64,000 nucleotides of DNA from Auricularia sp. M13 (taxonomy: Eukaryota > Basidiomycota > Agaricomycetes > Auriculariales > Auriculariaceae). The DNA lies in the NCBI GenBank assembly GCA_037042915.1, contig CM073196.1, positions 1,984,001 through 2,048,000 on the forward strand. Reading direction: 5' to 3'. The position numbers and the translations under genes were made by a program. The notes below the pieces were generated by a model, which was not told the origin of the DNA, made no database searches, and saw nothing but the letters and a program-made list of their open reading frames with translations. This document shows positions 25,081-35,312 of this stretch, in pieces; positions within the stretch are counted from its first letter, which is position 1; every line of letters starts with the position of its first letter.

Positions 25081-26974
25081 TCATAACCGTGAGTCCTTTC
25101 GCGTGTGTGTCTTCGCTGCCTCAGGTGCTGTGATGGAGCCGTCAATCAGAAGATCCTGACTGGTATTGGACGGAGGGGCGGACACGGCGTCACCATTCTG
25201 CACAGCAGAAGGCTGGCTGAGGTTCAGACCTTGTAGGTCCTCTGCCAGCGCGGCATCAGGAAGTGTTGGTTCTGACCGCAAAGCACCTGAGTCCGGAGCT
25301 GACAGTGAAGCAGTCTCGGGCTCCTCCGTGAGTAAAGACGGCTGGTCACTGGATATCGTAGGCAGCGGCGATGGTGATGATGACGGAGGGGCGACCAGAT
25401 TGACCTCGTATGAGGAATCCATGCGCGATGGGACAGGTGCACTGGTGTCACCACTGTGACGGACACTCATTGGAATATCAATCCGTGCTTCTTCATCCAA
25501 GCTGCGGTTGTATGTTCTAGGTGATGTTGTTGGTGTAGAGGTAGGGGACGGAATGATGTCCTCCGCAGTTGGCAGAGGTACCGGTACCGGCGCAGGCATT
25601 TTATGAATCGATGTAGGGCGGGCCATCCGACGCGAAGTCGACGGTCCAGGCGTGATAGTGTCTGAAGGCGAAACTGGCGCAGGATCGATAGAGACCGTCG
25701 GGATGAGAGGAGGCTTCGAGCTGCCAATACCGAGACCAACGCCATCCTCCTAGGAGTACGACATTGAGAGGTTATCACAGCGAATGCATAGGTAATCACC
25801 TTGACGTCCTCCTCTGCGACTTTCTGGGGTTCGTCCGGCGGAACGATGCCAGCCTCCTGCCATCGCCTGACGCTGCGTTCTGCCCAAGCCTCCAAGACAC
25901 TCCAGCCTTTGAACTCTCCCGTCAGACGAAGGCCAGAGATGCCCGTCTCCCCGCCGCCGTCACCCTTATGCGTTGTACCACCGCCTCCACCATAATAGCT
26001 TTCGTAGCCAACGCCGTCTTCGCTCCCGTCACTGGTGTCGCCAGTGGTGCCGAGCTCAAAGCCCTCGCCGGCCTCGAGATCGTCCGCAAAGCTAGACAGC
26101 CAGCGTGCCCATCCAGCGTAGCCTTCGCCTCTGAAGACAACGACCTTGGTGTCAAAGTCACGGCCGAAAATGATGACCTGCCCTGCCTCGCCGGACTCGC
26201 CCGGACTGAGGTCGACGCCCATGTAGTTGCCAGCCTTGTCGGTGACGAGGGGGATCCAGCCGCGTTGGGAGTACTCTTTTCGTATCCAGCCCGGCGGGAT
26301 CGAGTCTTGCAGGGCGCGCAGACGCGGGTTCGCGCCGGTGGCAGGGTCATCGTCGACCCCGCGCCAAAACTGCCACTCCTCCAGCACGTCATCGAGCGGC
26401 ATGAGCGTGAGACCAAAGAACAGGCCCTCCGAGCAGCCAGCAGCGGACTCTGCTTCCTGACCGTCGACGACGAGATACGAGTCCGCACGGCGGCCGGCAG
26501 CTGGAGACCCATTTGCGCCTCGATGTCCATGAGCGTCTGGGGGTCGATGCCGTAGTTGAGGGTGTCGTCGAGCTCTGGATACTCGTTCACGAGCCAGGTG
26601 CGAATGCGCTGCCAGGTGCGGGTGAGGCTGGGATAAGGCGCCCCGTTGGTTGCGTGGGAGTGGTGGGTGGGGAGGACGGCCTGACTGCTCCGGCGGCCGC
26701 CAAAGAACGTGGACGAGGTCGGGCTGGCGGTCGACTGCCGCAGCTCGTACGATGTTTGCGGGACCGAGTCGTAGGTGCCTCCATGCGGCGCCGGCGGGTA
26801 TGTGTACGAGCTCGATGACGCTCCTCCGTCACCGCGGTACTCCGACTGCGACGACGGCAGGCTGAACGCGTCTCGCGTGGACGACATAGCCTGGTCTCGC
26901 CGCGCGTTGCGAGCGTTCGACGAGCCCCCGCCGCCGCCAAAGACAGCTGCTATCGACTGGAACAGAGATGCCAT
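25081..26974 (-). CDS. KNR4: Knr4/Smi1-like cell wall assembly regulator
   Basis: Yeast Knr4/Smi1 links cell-wall integrity signalling to wall synthesis. Here the N-terminus is MASLFQSIAAVFGGGG, then a Ser/Tyr-rich disordered part, then the SMI1/KNR4 domain: YPSLTRTWQRIRTWLVNEYP, ELDDTLNYGIDPQTLMDIEA, LPAAVRDSYLVVDGQE, GLFFGLTLMPLDDVLEEW, IPPGWIRKEYSQRGWIPLVT, NYMGVDLSPGESGEAGQVII and FGRDFDTKVVVFRGEGYAGW. The C-terminal half is a Ser/Thr/Pro-rich tail. One short intron lies after AEEDVK. At 26483-26484 the frame shifts inside the domain (VR|DSYLV); one more base at the CC run repairs it. About 600 residues, a usual length for basidiomycete members. Confidence 0.88.
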
Positions 26975-27165
26975 TGCGGCCTGAGTTTGAATACCTCCGC
27001 CCTCGCCTGAATTTCTGTCACGTTCAAGTTATTAGGGTTGATTTCTTGTTCACTCATGTCCGCGAACAATTACTACAACCAGGCCCGCAGAGCGGGTAGG
27101 GTCAGCCTCAGTACGGTGGCCCACCGCCCCAGGCCTGGTACGTCACGGGGTCGTTATAATATATA

Positions 27166-29353
27166 TTACATCTCCTTCGGCCCACCACTTGGCACTCTGA
27201 AGTCGCAGCCCGTTTTGCTCTTCACTTCCTCCAGCGTCACACCGTCCGCAAGCTCGGCCAGTTCCAGCTCGCCATTCGCGCGGTCCACGTTGAACACGCA
27301 GAGCTCCGTGATTATCTGCGATACCGTGCGTGCACCTGTGAGCGGCAAGCTGCACTCCTTCAGAATCTTGGGGCTTCCGTCCTTCGCGCAGTGCTCCATG
27401 ACCACAATCACTTTAGTCCGGTCAGGATTCGAGACCAAATCCATGGCACCTCCGATTCCTGCGAGCACCGCCGCGTTCATTAGCTGTCGTCGACGGGAAT
27501 AGGTATCCGATTCGTTACCTTTGACCATCTTCCCTGGAATCATGAAGTTGGCAATGTCGCCAGCCTGGGAGACTTGCATGGCCTTTACCAAGTTGTTAAC
27601 GACGTTCGCGGACAGATTAAATAAAGCTTACTCCAAGGATGGCAACATCGATGTGACCACCCCTAATCATCGCGAACGAGTCGCTCGAGTCTGCAAGGAG
27701 AAACAACGACTGGTGGTAAGCCATGCGCATAAAACGGCGATGTGCGCAGCACCGGCGCACCGAAGACAGAAGCCCCCGGGAGGAGAGTGACAGTCTCCTT
27801 GCCTGCGTTAATGATGTCGCTGTAAGGAGGTTGAGCATGTTGACTGCGCGAAGCGCAGTATATGCTCACGCGTCAATCGTCTGCGCCGTGGGATACGGGC
27901 CCATCCCTATAGGACCGTCAGCAGTGAACGTGATATGCTATATTCAGCACGCACCGAGAATGCCATTTTCGCTCTGAAGCCACACCCGCACACCAGGCTC
28001 AAGGTACTCCGGGACGAGCGTAGGCATACCAATGCCGAGGTTGACGTAGTAACCGTCTTTGATTTCCTTCGCCGCGCGCTTGCCAATCCTATGGCGGATA
28101 TCCTTTGACGCGGCCTTCGTGTCGGCGCCCGCGGTAGATCCTGTAGGCGACGGCGGCGGTGTCGTGTTATCCGGCGCGAGCGTCCTGTGTTCGATACGCT
28201 TGGGCACGGTCGCAGGGACGATGCGGTCAACGTAGACACCGGGCAAATGGATCGCATTCGGAGAGAGCGAGCCCACAGGGACTATTTCTTCCGCCTAACC
28301 AATGAAACTTGAGCTCGGCAGAACGCATCGTTCGACCCTTAGCTCGCACCTCAACGATCGTGAGCGCCGCGTTACGCGCCATGACATTGTTGAAATTATT
28401 CGCCGTGAATCTTATCGCGAGATCAGATAAGGCCGGATGCGCATGCAGTGGCACGGCGATCTCACCTGAACACACAATTCCCGACCTCGTCGACCTTCCA
28501 AGCGTGGACAAAAGCAACGTCTCCTTTGATAGCCGTTTCCATTACAAATCTCCTGCCGTTGAACTCGCGGGCCTCCTTCTTGTTGCCCTCGATGAGCACG
28601 CCGTTCTTGAAGCCTCCCTCGTTGTACCGGATGGGGATGGAGCCTTCCTCGACTGCGGTAGACGCGCCAGTTGGCGTGAAGAACGCAGGGATTCCCGCGG
28701 CATGCGCTCTGAGGCGCTCGACAAGAGTGCCTTGAGGAACGAGTTCCAAGCCAATCTTTCCCTCAAGGTACATGGCCTCGAAGAGCTTGTTGCTGGGAAT
28801 GATTAGACACGGCTCGCACCTGCGAGCAAAGGACTTCTGACCCTCCAATATAAGATGCAATCATCTTGTCAAGGTGTCCAGTTGAAAGCAGCTTGCCTGG
28901 AACGCACATTGGTGACAAGGTCACGAGCGCGAACTATACAGACGTACCGAGGCCAAACTCGCCGGCCCCAGCATTGTTCGATACAGCAGTGAGCTTGCCA
29001 ACGTCTTTCCGCTTGGACAAAGCATCAATGAGAGTATCTGCGCGAAGGAACGCGTTTAGGGGAGGGCAATTCCTCTGGCCGCTCGCAGCGCACCGGGAGT
29101 TCCGCACAGTCCGAAACCTGGGCAAGGGTAGCCAGTAATGAGCAGATAGTCGGTTCCGTGGTGCAGCACGCGTACCGCCGCTCAGAATGGTGTCTCCGTC
29201 CTTGACGTCCTTGACGGCCTCATCAGCGGACTTCCAGACCTTGGACTTGTTGGGAACGGGAAGGTCGACGGCGGTCGAGAGCGCGCGCCAGGAGACCAGG
29301 CGCGTCCCTACGGCGAGGGAGAGCCTGGCTCGCTGGAGGGAGAGAGAGAGCAT
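27166..29353 (-). CDS. OXCT1: Succinyl-CoA:3-ketoacid CoA transferase, mitochondrial
   Basis: Moves CoA from succinyl-CoA to acetoacetate or a related 3-keto acid; fungal members also include acetate-type CoA transferases. A mitochondrial leader ([20 protein letters not shown]) precedes the alpha half with [34 protein letters not shown] and [11 protein letters not shown]. It goes on with [34 protein letters not shown] and [19 protein letters not shown]. The beta half has [20 protein letters not shown], then LQSENGILG with the catalytic Glu, [39 protein letters not shown] and [19 protein letters not shown]. About eight introns, several recovered by joining split motifs in frame. Start at 29353 because the upstream in-frame codon is not ATG. 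Divergent from twinfilin with about 100 bases between starts. Confidence 0.93.
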
Positions 29354-29455
29354 TGCCGCCTGCCGCAACTACGACCGGCAATGTGACCGCGGGACGGCGC
29401 AGTTCCGTGTGTTCGGCGCTTGCTTTGATCCCTTGCTCATACCCAGCCAGCATTC
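29354..29455. promoter_or_regulatory. Short divergent promoter between OXCT1 and twinfilin
   Basis: The two start codons (29353 minus, 29456 plus) are about 100 bases apart, so the core promoters and 5' UTRs share or overlap this stretch. No TATA element seen. Confidence 0.5.
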
Positions 29456-30806
29456 ATGTCCTCAGCCAGCGGCATCGGCGCCAGCCAGGATCTCATATCT
29501 GCGTTTGCGCAGGCAGAGCACAACAACGTCCGCTTTCTCAAGATCGTGATCAAGAACGGTGCGCTGCCGCCGTCAGCGTGCTCGCCCATCTGTGGCTGAT
29601 CTCCCCGGCGCAGAACAGCTCGTGCTAGACTCTACCACGCCCAGATCAGGCGCATTCGCAGAGGATTTAGAACAGCTGCAGACCCAGCTCCAGGATGACA
29701 TCCCTGCATATATTCTCGCCCGGCTGGACAGCGACAAGAGCCAGTGGCTGGCCATCTCATACGTCCCCGAGATCGCAAAGATTCGCGACAAGGTACGCAA
29801 AATGGGGGCCTCAAATTTCGCCCAACTCACTCTGGGTGTTATCCAGATGTTGTACGCCGCCACGCGCGCATCGCTCACGAAGGGCCTCGGCGACCAGCGT
29901 TTTGTTGACACGCTCTTCGCGACCAGCAAGGCAGATGTAACTCCAGACGGTGAATGAGATAACTTGTTACTTACAGCCAACGTCTCACGCTCATGCGCCT
30001 TATATCACAGCCTATGCAGCTCACCGCAGACACATGTCCGCCGCCAGCCCGCTCAGTGCCAGGGAGGCCGAGATGGAGCGATTGCGCGCCGAGGAACGCG
30101 CTGCTGGCGATGAAGGTTACCAGGGCACCAGCGCACGCGTTTCGCACGTCGGGCAGACCGTTGGCCTCGCTTGGGGTGACGGTGTGCAGGAGGCCGTCCA
30201 GGAATTGGCCGCCGCGCAGTCCAGCAAGCTGGTGCTCATTGTGCGCACCCGTTCCGCGCCACGCAGAACTCCTTCTGAACACATGCATAGACCATCGATA
30301 CGACTACGGAAGTCATGGTTCTCAACTCAATTCAAGATGCGGAAGTTGAAGACCTGCCCAAGCTCATCCCTGCATCCGATCCTTGTATGCACTGCCGCCA
30401 TGTGCACTGGCCCGATACTTACGGCCACGCAGCGTACGCATTCTTCGCATGGCAACATACTCTAGGATTGGAAGCACGTCGTGACATTGGTACGCGTTCT
30501 CTTGGCCAACTTGCGACGTATCTGACTGCGATCCTGCCAGTGTTCATTTATTCCTGCCCGTCGTCCAGCCCCGTGAAGCACCGCATGCTCTATAGCTCGG
30601 GTGTGAACGTCTGTGTGAAGCAGGCCAGGGATTTGGGGGTTCCCGTCGCCACTAAACGCCTCGAGACGAGCGAACCGAGCGAGGTCGACGCAGGACAACT
30701 GCTCGCGACCCTTGGGCTCGACAGCAGCACGGGGTCTTCCAACGCGCCGTTCGCGCAGAGCAACCACGGTTTCGCACGGCCCAAAGGCCCAGCGCGCAAA
30801 CGATGA
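29456..30806 (+). CDS. TWF1: Twinfilin, actin-monomer-binding protein
   Basis: Two ADF-homology domains that bind ADP-actin monomers and cap or depolymerise filament ends. N-terminal domain: MSSASGIGASQDLISAFAQA, VRFLKIVIKN, DIPAYILARLDSDKSQWLAI, SYVPEIAKIRDKMLYAATRA, LTKGLGDQRFVDTLFATSKA. Linker: SPLSAREAEMERLRAEERAA. Second domain: VGLAWGDGVQEAVQELA, VLNSIQDAEVEDLPKLI, YAFFAWQHTL, VFIYSCPSSSPVKHRMLYSS. The C-terminus is KRLETSEPSEVDAGQLL then HGFARPKGPARKR, the basic tail that in relatives binds capping protein and lipids. Six introns of about 50-60 bases, all in frame. About 330 residues, as usual. Complete, with no breaks seen. Confidence 0.93.
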
Positions 30807-30911
30807 TTGCAAGAAAGAACGATATCTGTTGTAGGTTACTCATTGACTTTGACTGTATGCTACAAGGTGTACACTGCTGGCGCGGTTTTGCCAGTCCATC
30901 GATATCCAAGA

Positions 30912-31760
30912 TTACTCAGCCTTCTGGCCCTTCTTCCATTCCTTCTTCTGGTGGCTCGCGGCCTGCTTGTTGCCAAAGATGAACGTCGACGTTCGCTTGT
31001 CAGCGCCCGTCTTTTTCGAGGTCTTTCCTTCCGACGCGAAGAACATCTGCAACGGACGTCTCAGCGCTCCTGCATACCCGCATCCTTCGGCCACTGTCAC
31101 TTACCACCCAGAATCCCCAGAGCGAGGTCGACCCGCAGCCGACAGCAATGATCATGGGGAACGCGCCGAGGCCGTGGATGGCTGAGTTGTAGGCCGAGAA
31201 TGCCATTACGGCCATGGCAAGGCTCAACGGCGTGAGCAGGGATGCTGTATGGGGCCCTCCTGCGGACGGGGCGCCACCGGTGACGCGCTAGGGATCTGTG
31301 CAACGCGTCAGCCGCCAGCCAGGCGCGTCATCGGTCCCGCAGCGGCGTACGCACGGCGAGCACGAGACAGAGCGCGAGCGCGACCAATAGGATGCCAAAG
31401 TGCATCGAGAAGAACTTTTCCAGCTGCGTGAGCTGGAGCGGATGTTTATGGTGGTCCTCCGCGCCCTCCTCCGGCGACGACATCAACATGAGCATTCGCG
31501 GGAACAGCAAGATGCGGCAGCGACAACAGCGTCAGCCTGTACATCCCAGTCAGATACTGAGCCGAACTCTCTGAGAACAGTACTCACCAGGCCGCGGTCC
31601 CGTACGCCCATACTTCGACGGCCGGATGCGTCGCGTGGAACATTTCCTCGTCGAGCTGGGCGATCTCGTCGTTGTTCATCAGCTTGTCGGCCTTGGTGGG
31701 GGCTGCCATGTCTTCAAGTTCGATTTCGTTCTGGGCGTGCTGTTTGCGGTAGAAACTCAT
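30912..31760 (-). CDS. Conserved multi-span membrane protein of unknown function
   Basis: Starts [20 protein letters not shown] with an acidic soluble part ([20 protein letters not shown]) and then hydrophobic segments: [51 protein letters not shown] and [20 protein letters not shown]. The tail is basic: [19 protein letters not shown] and [12 protein letters not shown]. Three introns fit, the second ending at CCCTAG. Between [12 protein letters not shown] and LLFPRML the frame needs a one- or two-base change near 31520. About four membrane spans, roughly 215 residues. I do not recognise the family. The Lys-rich C-terminus resembles an ER-retention tail only loosely. Convergent with twinfilin (about 105 bases between stops). 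Confidence 0.65.
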
Positions 31761-32208
31761 ATGTCGCGCTAGACACACAGGGCCAACGATTTATATATGC
31801 ACCTCACACTGACGTCATGCATTTGCACACTGCGTCTGAAGCGCCCGCACATCCATATATACGTTGATTCGCAAAGAGCAAAGAGTCTGTCTAAAATGCT
31901 GATAATACATAGGGAGAAGAAGAAAATCACTGCTGATACAGCCATGGAGGTTTACACACCGGATATATGCTAGCGAACGCGAACGCAGTAACGAGCGATA
32001 TCGACGTGGTGCCACACAAAAACCCAACAAGGAGAAAGGACAGCTTGAAGCAGAATTACCTACAGCGGAATAGCGTGAAAGCGTTGAAAGCTAGATGTCA
32101 GGGCGGGTGGGAGAGAGTGGAATAAGAAGTGAAGGGGGATCGTTCGTGAGTTGATTTTTAGGTCATTTCGTCGATGAAGTTGTTTTCAGACCGTGAATTG
32201 TATTTTCT
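31761..32208. promoter_or_regulatory. Intergenic region upstream of the unknown membrane protein
   Basis: About 450 bases between the ATG at 31760 and the stop of the Ser-rich gene at 32209. A TTATATA element at 31791-31797 (reading TATATAA on the minus strand) lies about 30 bases upstream of the ATG and could be a TATA box or lie in the 5' UTR. Nothing else recognised. Confidence 0.4.
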
Positions 32209-35200
32209 TCATTCGTCGTCGTCGCTGTCGTCGTCGTCGTCGTCATCGTCAGACTCATCTTGCGGAAGGGGGTTGGCCGCCGACCGCGGCGTCGACGTCC
32301 GGTGGCGCGAAGGCTTCGGGCGCTCGCCCGCCATGGGCGAATCCTCGAAGGAGATGTCAAAAGTCACCCCTGGACGACGACGCCGGCTACGGCCAGAGGT
32401 GACCAGCTCGTGCTCCTCCTTGTCGCGCCACTCCAGCGTCGCGGCCCCAGGGTCCCTCAGCGGCGGGGACGCTCCAGGCGTGGGAGACCGGATGGACGAA
32501 GCTGGCGAGTTCACAACGGTATTGGCGGTCTGGATGTTGGATCAATTCAGATGGTCGCAAGCGAGCAAGGAAAAGACACACAGTGTTGCCATCCAGCACT
32601 TCAAGCGAGGCAGAGGATACCGTGCGAGTGCGCTTCTTCTGGAAAAGTTTGAATGGCATCCGCGGCACGGGACTCTTGCGCCCAGAGCTGGGGATCGCGA
32701 CCGGCGCGGAAGCAGGGATGAAGTGGCTGCTTGAAGGTGGCAAGACAAAGCCAGCTGGACGGGACGTCGCCATCAGCACAGGGTCGCGAGCGTGCTCCCT
32801 GCGAATCGAAGAAGAGGAGTCCTGCCGCCTGTGCGACGACGAAGTCGAGATCATCGTCCGGTTGGACGAGTTCGACCCTGTGTCCCTGTGCGATGAGCTC
32901 TCCTTCTGCTGTGCAGCGGCGGCGTCCCTGCGTGACGATGAATGCGATTCCTTGGCAGCCTTCGTCAGTTTAGCCTGTTCCTTCGCCGACTCCTTCTCCG
33001 CACGGTGTCGCTGCTCCGCGTCCTTCTTCCGCGATGCCTCCTGGTCCGTCGACGGGATCCAGAACTCGTACCTCTTCGGGCGGAAGATGTTGAATATCCC
33101 GCCTGATGCGCGCTTTTTCGTCTCTGGCGCAGCCGGGGGTGCACCTTGCGCACGAGACTGTGAGCGGGATGCCGTCGGCGTAGCGGCCAGCGACGCGGGC
33201 GTCGATAGCGCCTCGTCAGACGGTGAGTCCTGCTGTTCGGCCAGGACAATAGCTGGGCTGTGGGTACGACGCGGAGGAGTCTGCACGCGCTGCGGCGGAG
33301 TATGTATCCGCTGCAGGGGGCTCTGCACACGAGACGGAACCTGAGCCATGGCTACTGGACGGCCAGTGGGAAGATGTGAAGTGTTTTGCATAGCGCTGGC
33401 GAACTGGGACGCTGCTGCCGCGGGCGGTAGGACGGAGGCGCCATTGTAAGGCGTCTGCGCCACCGCCCGAGAGGGCGGCGTCGCACCGTTGACGACCTGC
33501 GTGTTGACGTGAGGATAAGTATTCTGGTTTGGATGCAGGGAGCTGAACGAGGTGCGATGTGGCGTGGCTGGAGGCAAGTTGCGAGGGGCCTGTGCGGAGG
33601 GCGAGAGAAGACTAGTCGATGTCGGCATGTAGGAAGCATGCACCCGGGCGTATGCAACTCCCTGGGCTGTGGGAGGGCGTGTCGAGACAGGGGAGGTGAT
33701 GGTAGACGCGGGCAACGCGGTCTGCGAGGGAGAACGGGACCTGATGTGCATTACTGCTTGCGGAGGCAACATGCTCGTGGTCTGGGCGATGGTGCTGCTG
33801 GACGAGACGCGAGAAACATGAGGCGGCGGTGAAAAAGTAGCCGTAAGAGAGGTTTTGCTGCCATTAATATTATTCATTGCGCTGTTGGAACCATGCACGG
33901 AGGGAGCTGCGAATTGAAGTGACGAGTGCGAAGACGAGTGCGAGTCACGAGAAGGAATCGATCCCGGAAGAGTTGTGCGACGAGCGGGAATGGGAATGGG
34001 AGCAGGTTCGGCTTTGCCAGCTTGGGTGTACGGTTGCATACCAGGGTAGGGCGTGCTTGAAGTGCTCTTCGCGCGCTGCACTTGGATCAGCGATGCTAGG
34101 CCTAAAGCAAGACTGACAGCACGCACCTGCAGCTTCTGCACCACAACCTCGTCGTCTGCAGGCAAAGCCGTATTGATTGAGGTTTGCTGCATGGCGTAGG
34201 ATGTCTGCTGTGCCCAACCGTATGGCGAGCGAACTCCCGCGGGATCGTTTTGGCTGTTCGTGCGACTGCGTGGATCGAACCGCGACGCGTTGGATGGCGA
34301 GATGCCACGAGGAGGGACATTGGAAGGTGAGTAGCCACGCGTTGGCACGTTGGAGGGTGAAGTCCCTCGCGCTGGAATAGCCGCCGACAGCCCCGAAGGC
34401 TTCGCGCCACGATCGGGTGGATACATAGGAAACACGAGTGGTGCGGGAGGCGGTGAACGCGACTGCATCTTGGGGGTGCGCTGTGCACAGACCATGAGCG
34501 GGGGTCGCGCGCCATGGCGTGTACGCACCTCATCGCGCTCTGTGACGTCGCTCAGGTAGCCGGCGGCGGTCTTGGCAGGGTCTTCTCTGCGCTGCTGCTT
34601 GTCGAACGAGCTCTTTCTTGCATGGCGGACTTCGCTGGGGATGAAGATCTCTGTCGAGCCTGTCGCGCGGGCGGCGTGAGCGGCCGTTAGGGAGCCGTGC
34701 GGACGCTGCCTGTCGCTGAACCAGTGGGCGGCGTCTGGCTGAGTCGCGGAACGGTTGCTGGCGTGACTGGAGGAGGACTCGCCGGTGGATGGCCGTTTGT
34801 CGTCGCGGTCGTCGATGGAGCGATCGGCCGACGAGCGCCAGCTGCTGGACGGCCGGACGGGCACATCGACGGCGTCGAGGCGCGGGTTCTTGAGCTGGTA
34901 CGACGAGGAGACGGACGTGGGCGGCGTAGAGTGCTTCTGGCTGCCGACGGAGCTGAGGCTGGACAGCGACGGCTGCTGGCCGGGCGCTGCGTGACCGGGC
35001 GCAAGCCACGGGCGCTGGGCGTGGGCTGCGGGTCCGGCAGAGGATGAGAGGTGGGTGGAGGTACTGGTGGTCGTGGCGCTGGTGGCCGATGTGGAGTAGG
35101 AGGGACGGGCCGGCGGCGGGGCCGGGCGTTGGGGCTGCTGGCGCTGGCACTGGCACTGGCACTGGCAGCGGCGACGGACGGCGGTCGACGGTGCGGCGGC

Positions 35201-35312
35201 GGTCCCGCTCAGCGTCGTCGTCGAGGGTCTTGGGCGGGAGCCAGAGCTTGTAGGGCCCGCGCAAGGTCGCGCCGGGGACGTCGTACTGGCGGGTGCGCGC
35301 CTTGGAGAGCAT
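32209..35312 (-). CDS. Long Ser/Pro-rich, mostly disordered protein; function unknown
   Basis: Starts MLSKARTRQYDVPGATLRGP and KLWLPPKTLDDDAERDRRRT, a conserved-looking head. Most of the rest is low-complexity. It includes imperfect repeats GTSPSNVPTRGYSPSNVPPR and HTPPQRVQTPPRRTHSP, a Lys/Glu/Ala helix (QEASRKKDAEQRHRAEKESA) after RASGGIFNIFRPKRYEFWIP, then SSHRRQDSSSS. The C-terminal block is more ordered (MPFKLFQKKRTRTVSSASLE, LEWRDKEEHELVTSGRSRRR) and ends in an Asp run from a GAC repeat. Two in-frame introns, one of 45 bases inside the middle and one near the C-terminus. The head and body are in different frames near 35100, again at a C run. Over 900 residues. The many Ser-Pro and Arg-x-x-Ser sites suggest phosphorylation. 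I do not know the family. Confidence 0.6.
32212..32253. repeat. GTC/GAC trinucleotide repeat coding for poly-Asp
   Basis: Imperfect tandem GTC on the plus strand (GAC/GAT on the coding strand) giving the Asp-rich end of the Ser-rich protein. A likely site of length variation. Confidence 0.8.
35139..35170. repeat. Short tandem CTGGCA hexamer repeat inside a coding region
   Basis: Imperfect tandem CTGGCA copies, reading PVPVPVPAPAA on the minus strand in the Ser-rich gene. The nearby frame change makes this a place where copy number or base-run errors could have entered. Confidence 0.7.

Noticed and set aside
32583-33344. 253-codon plus-strand open frame
   Set aside because: Antisense shadow of the Ser-rich disordered gene, with no family features.
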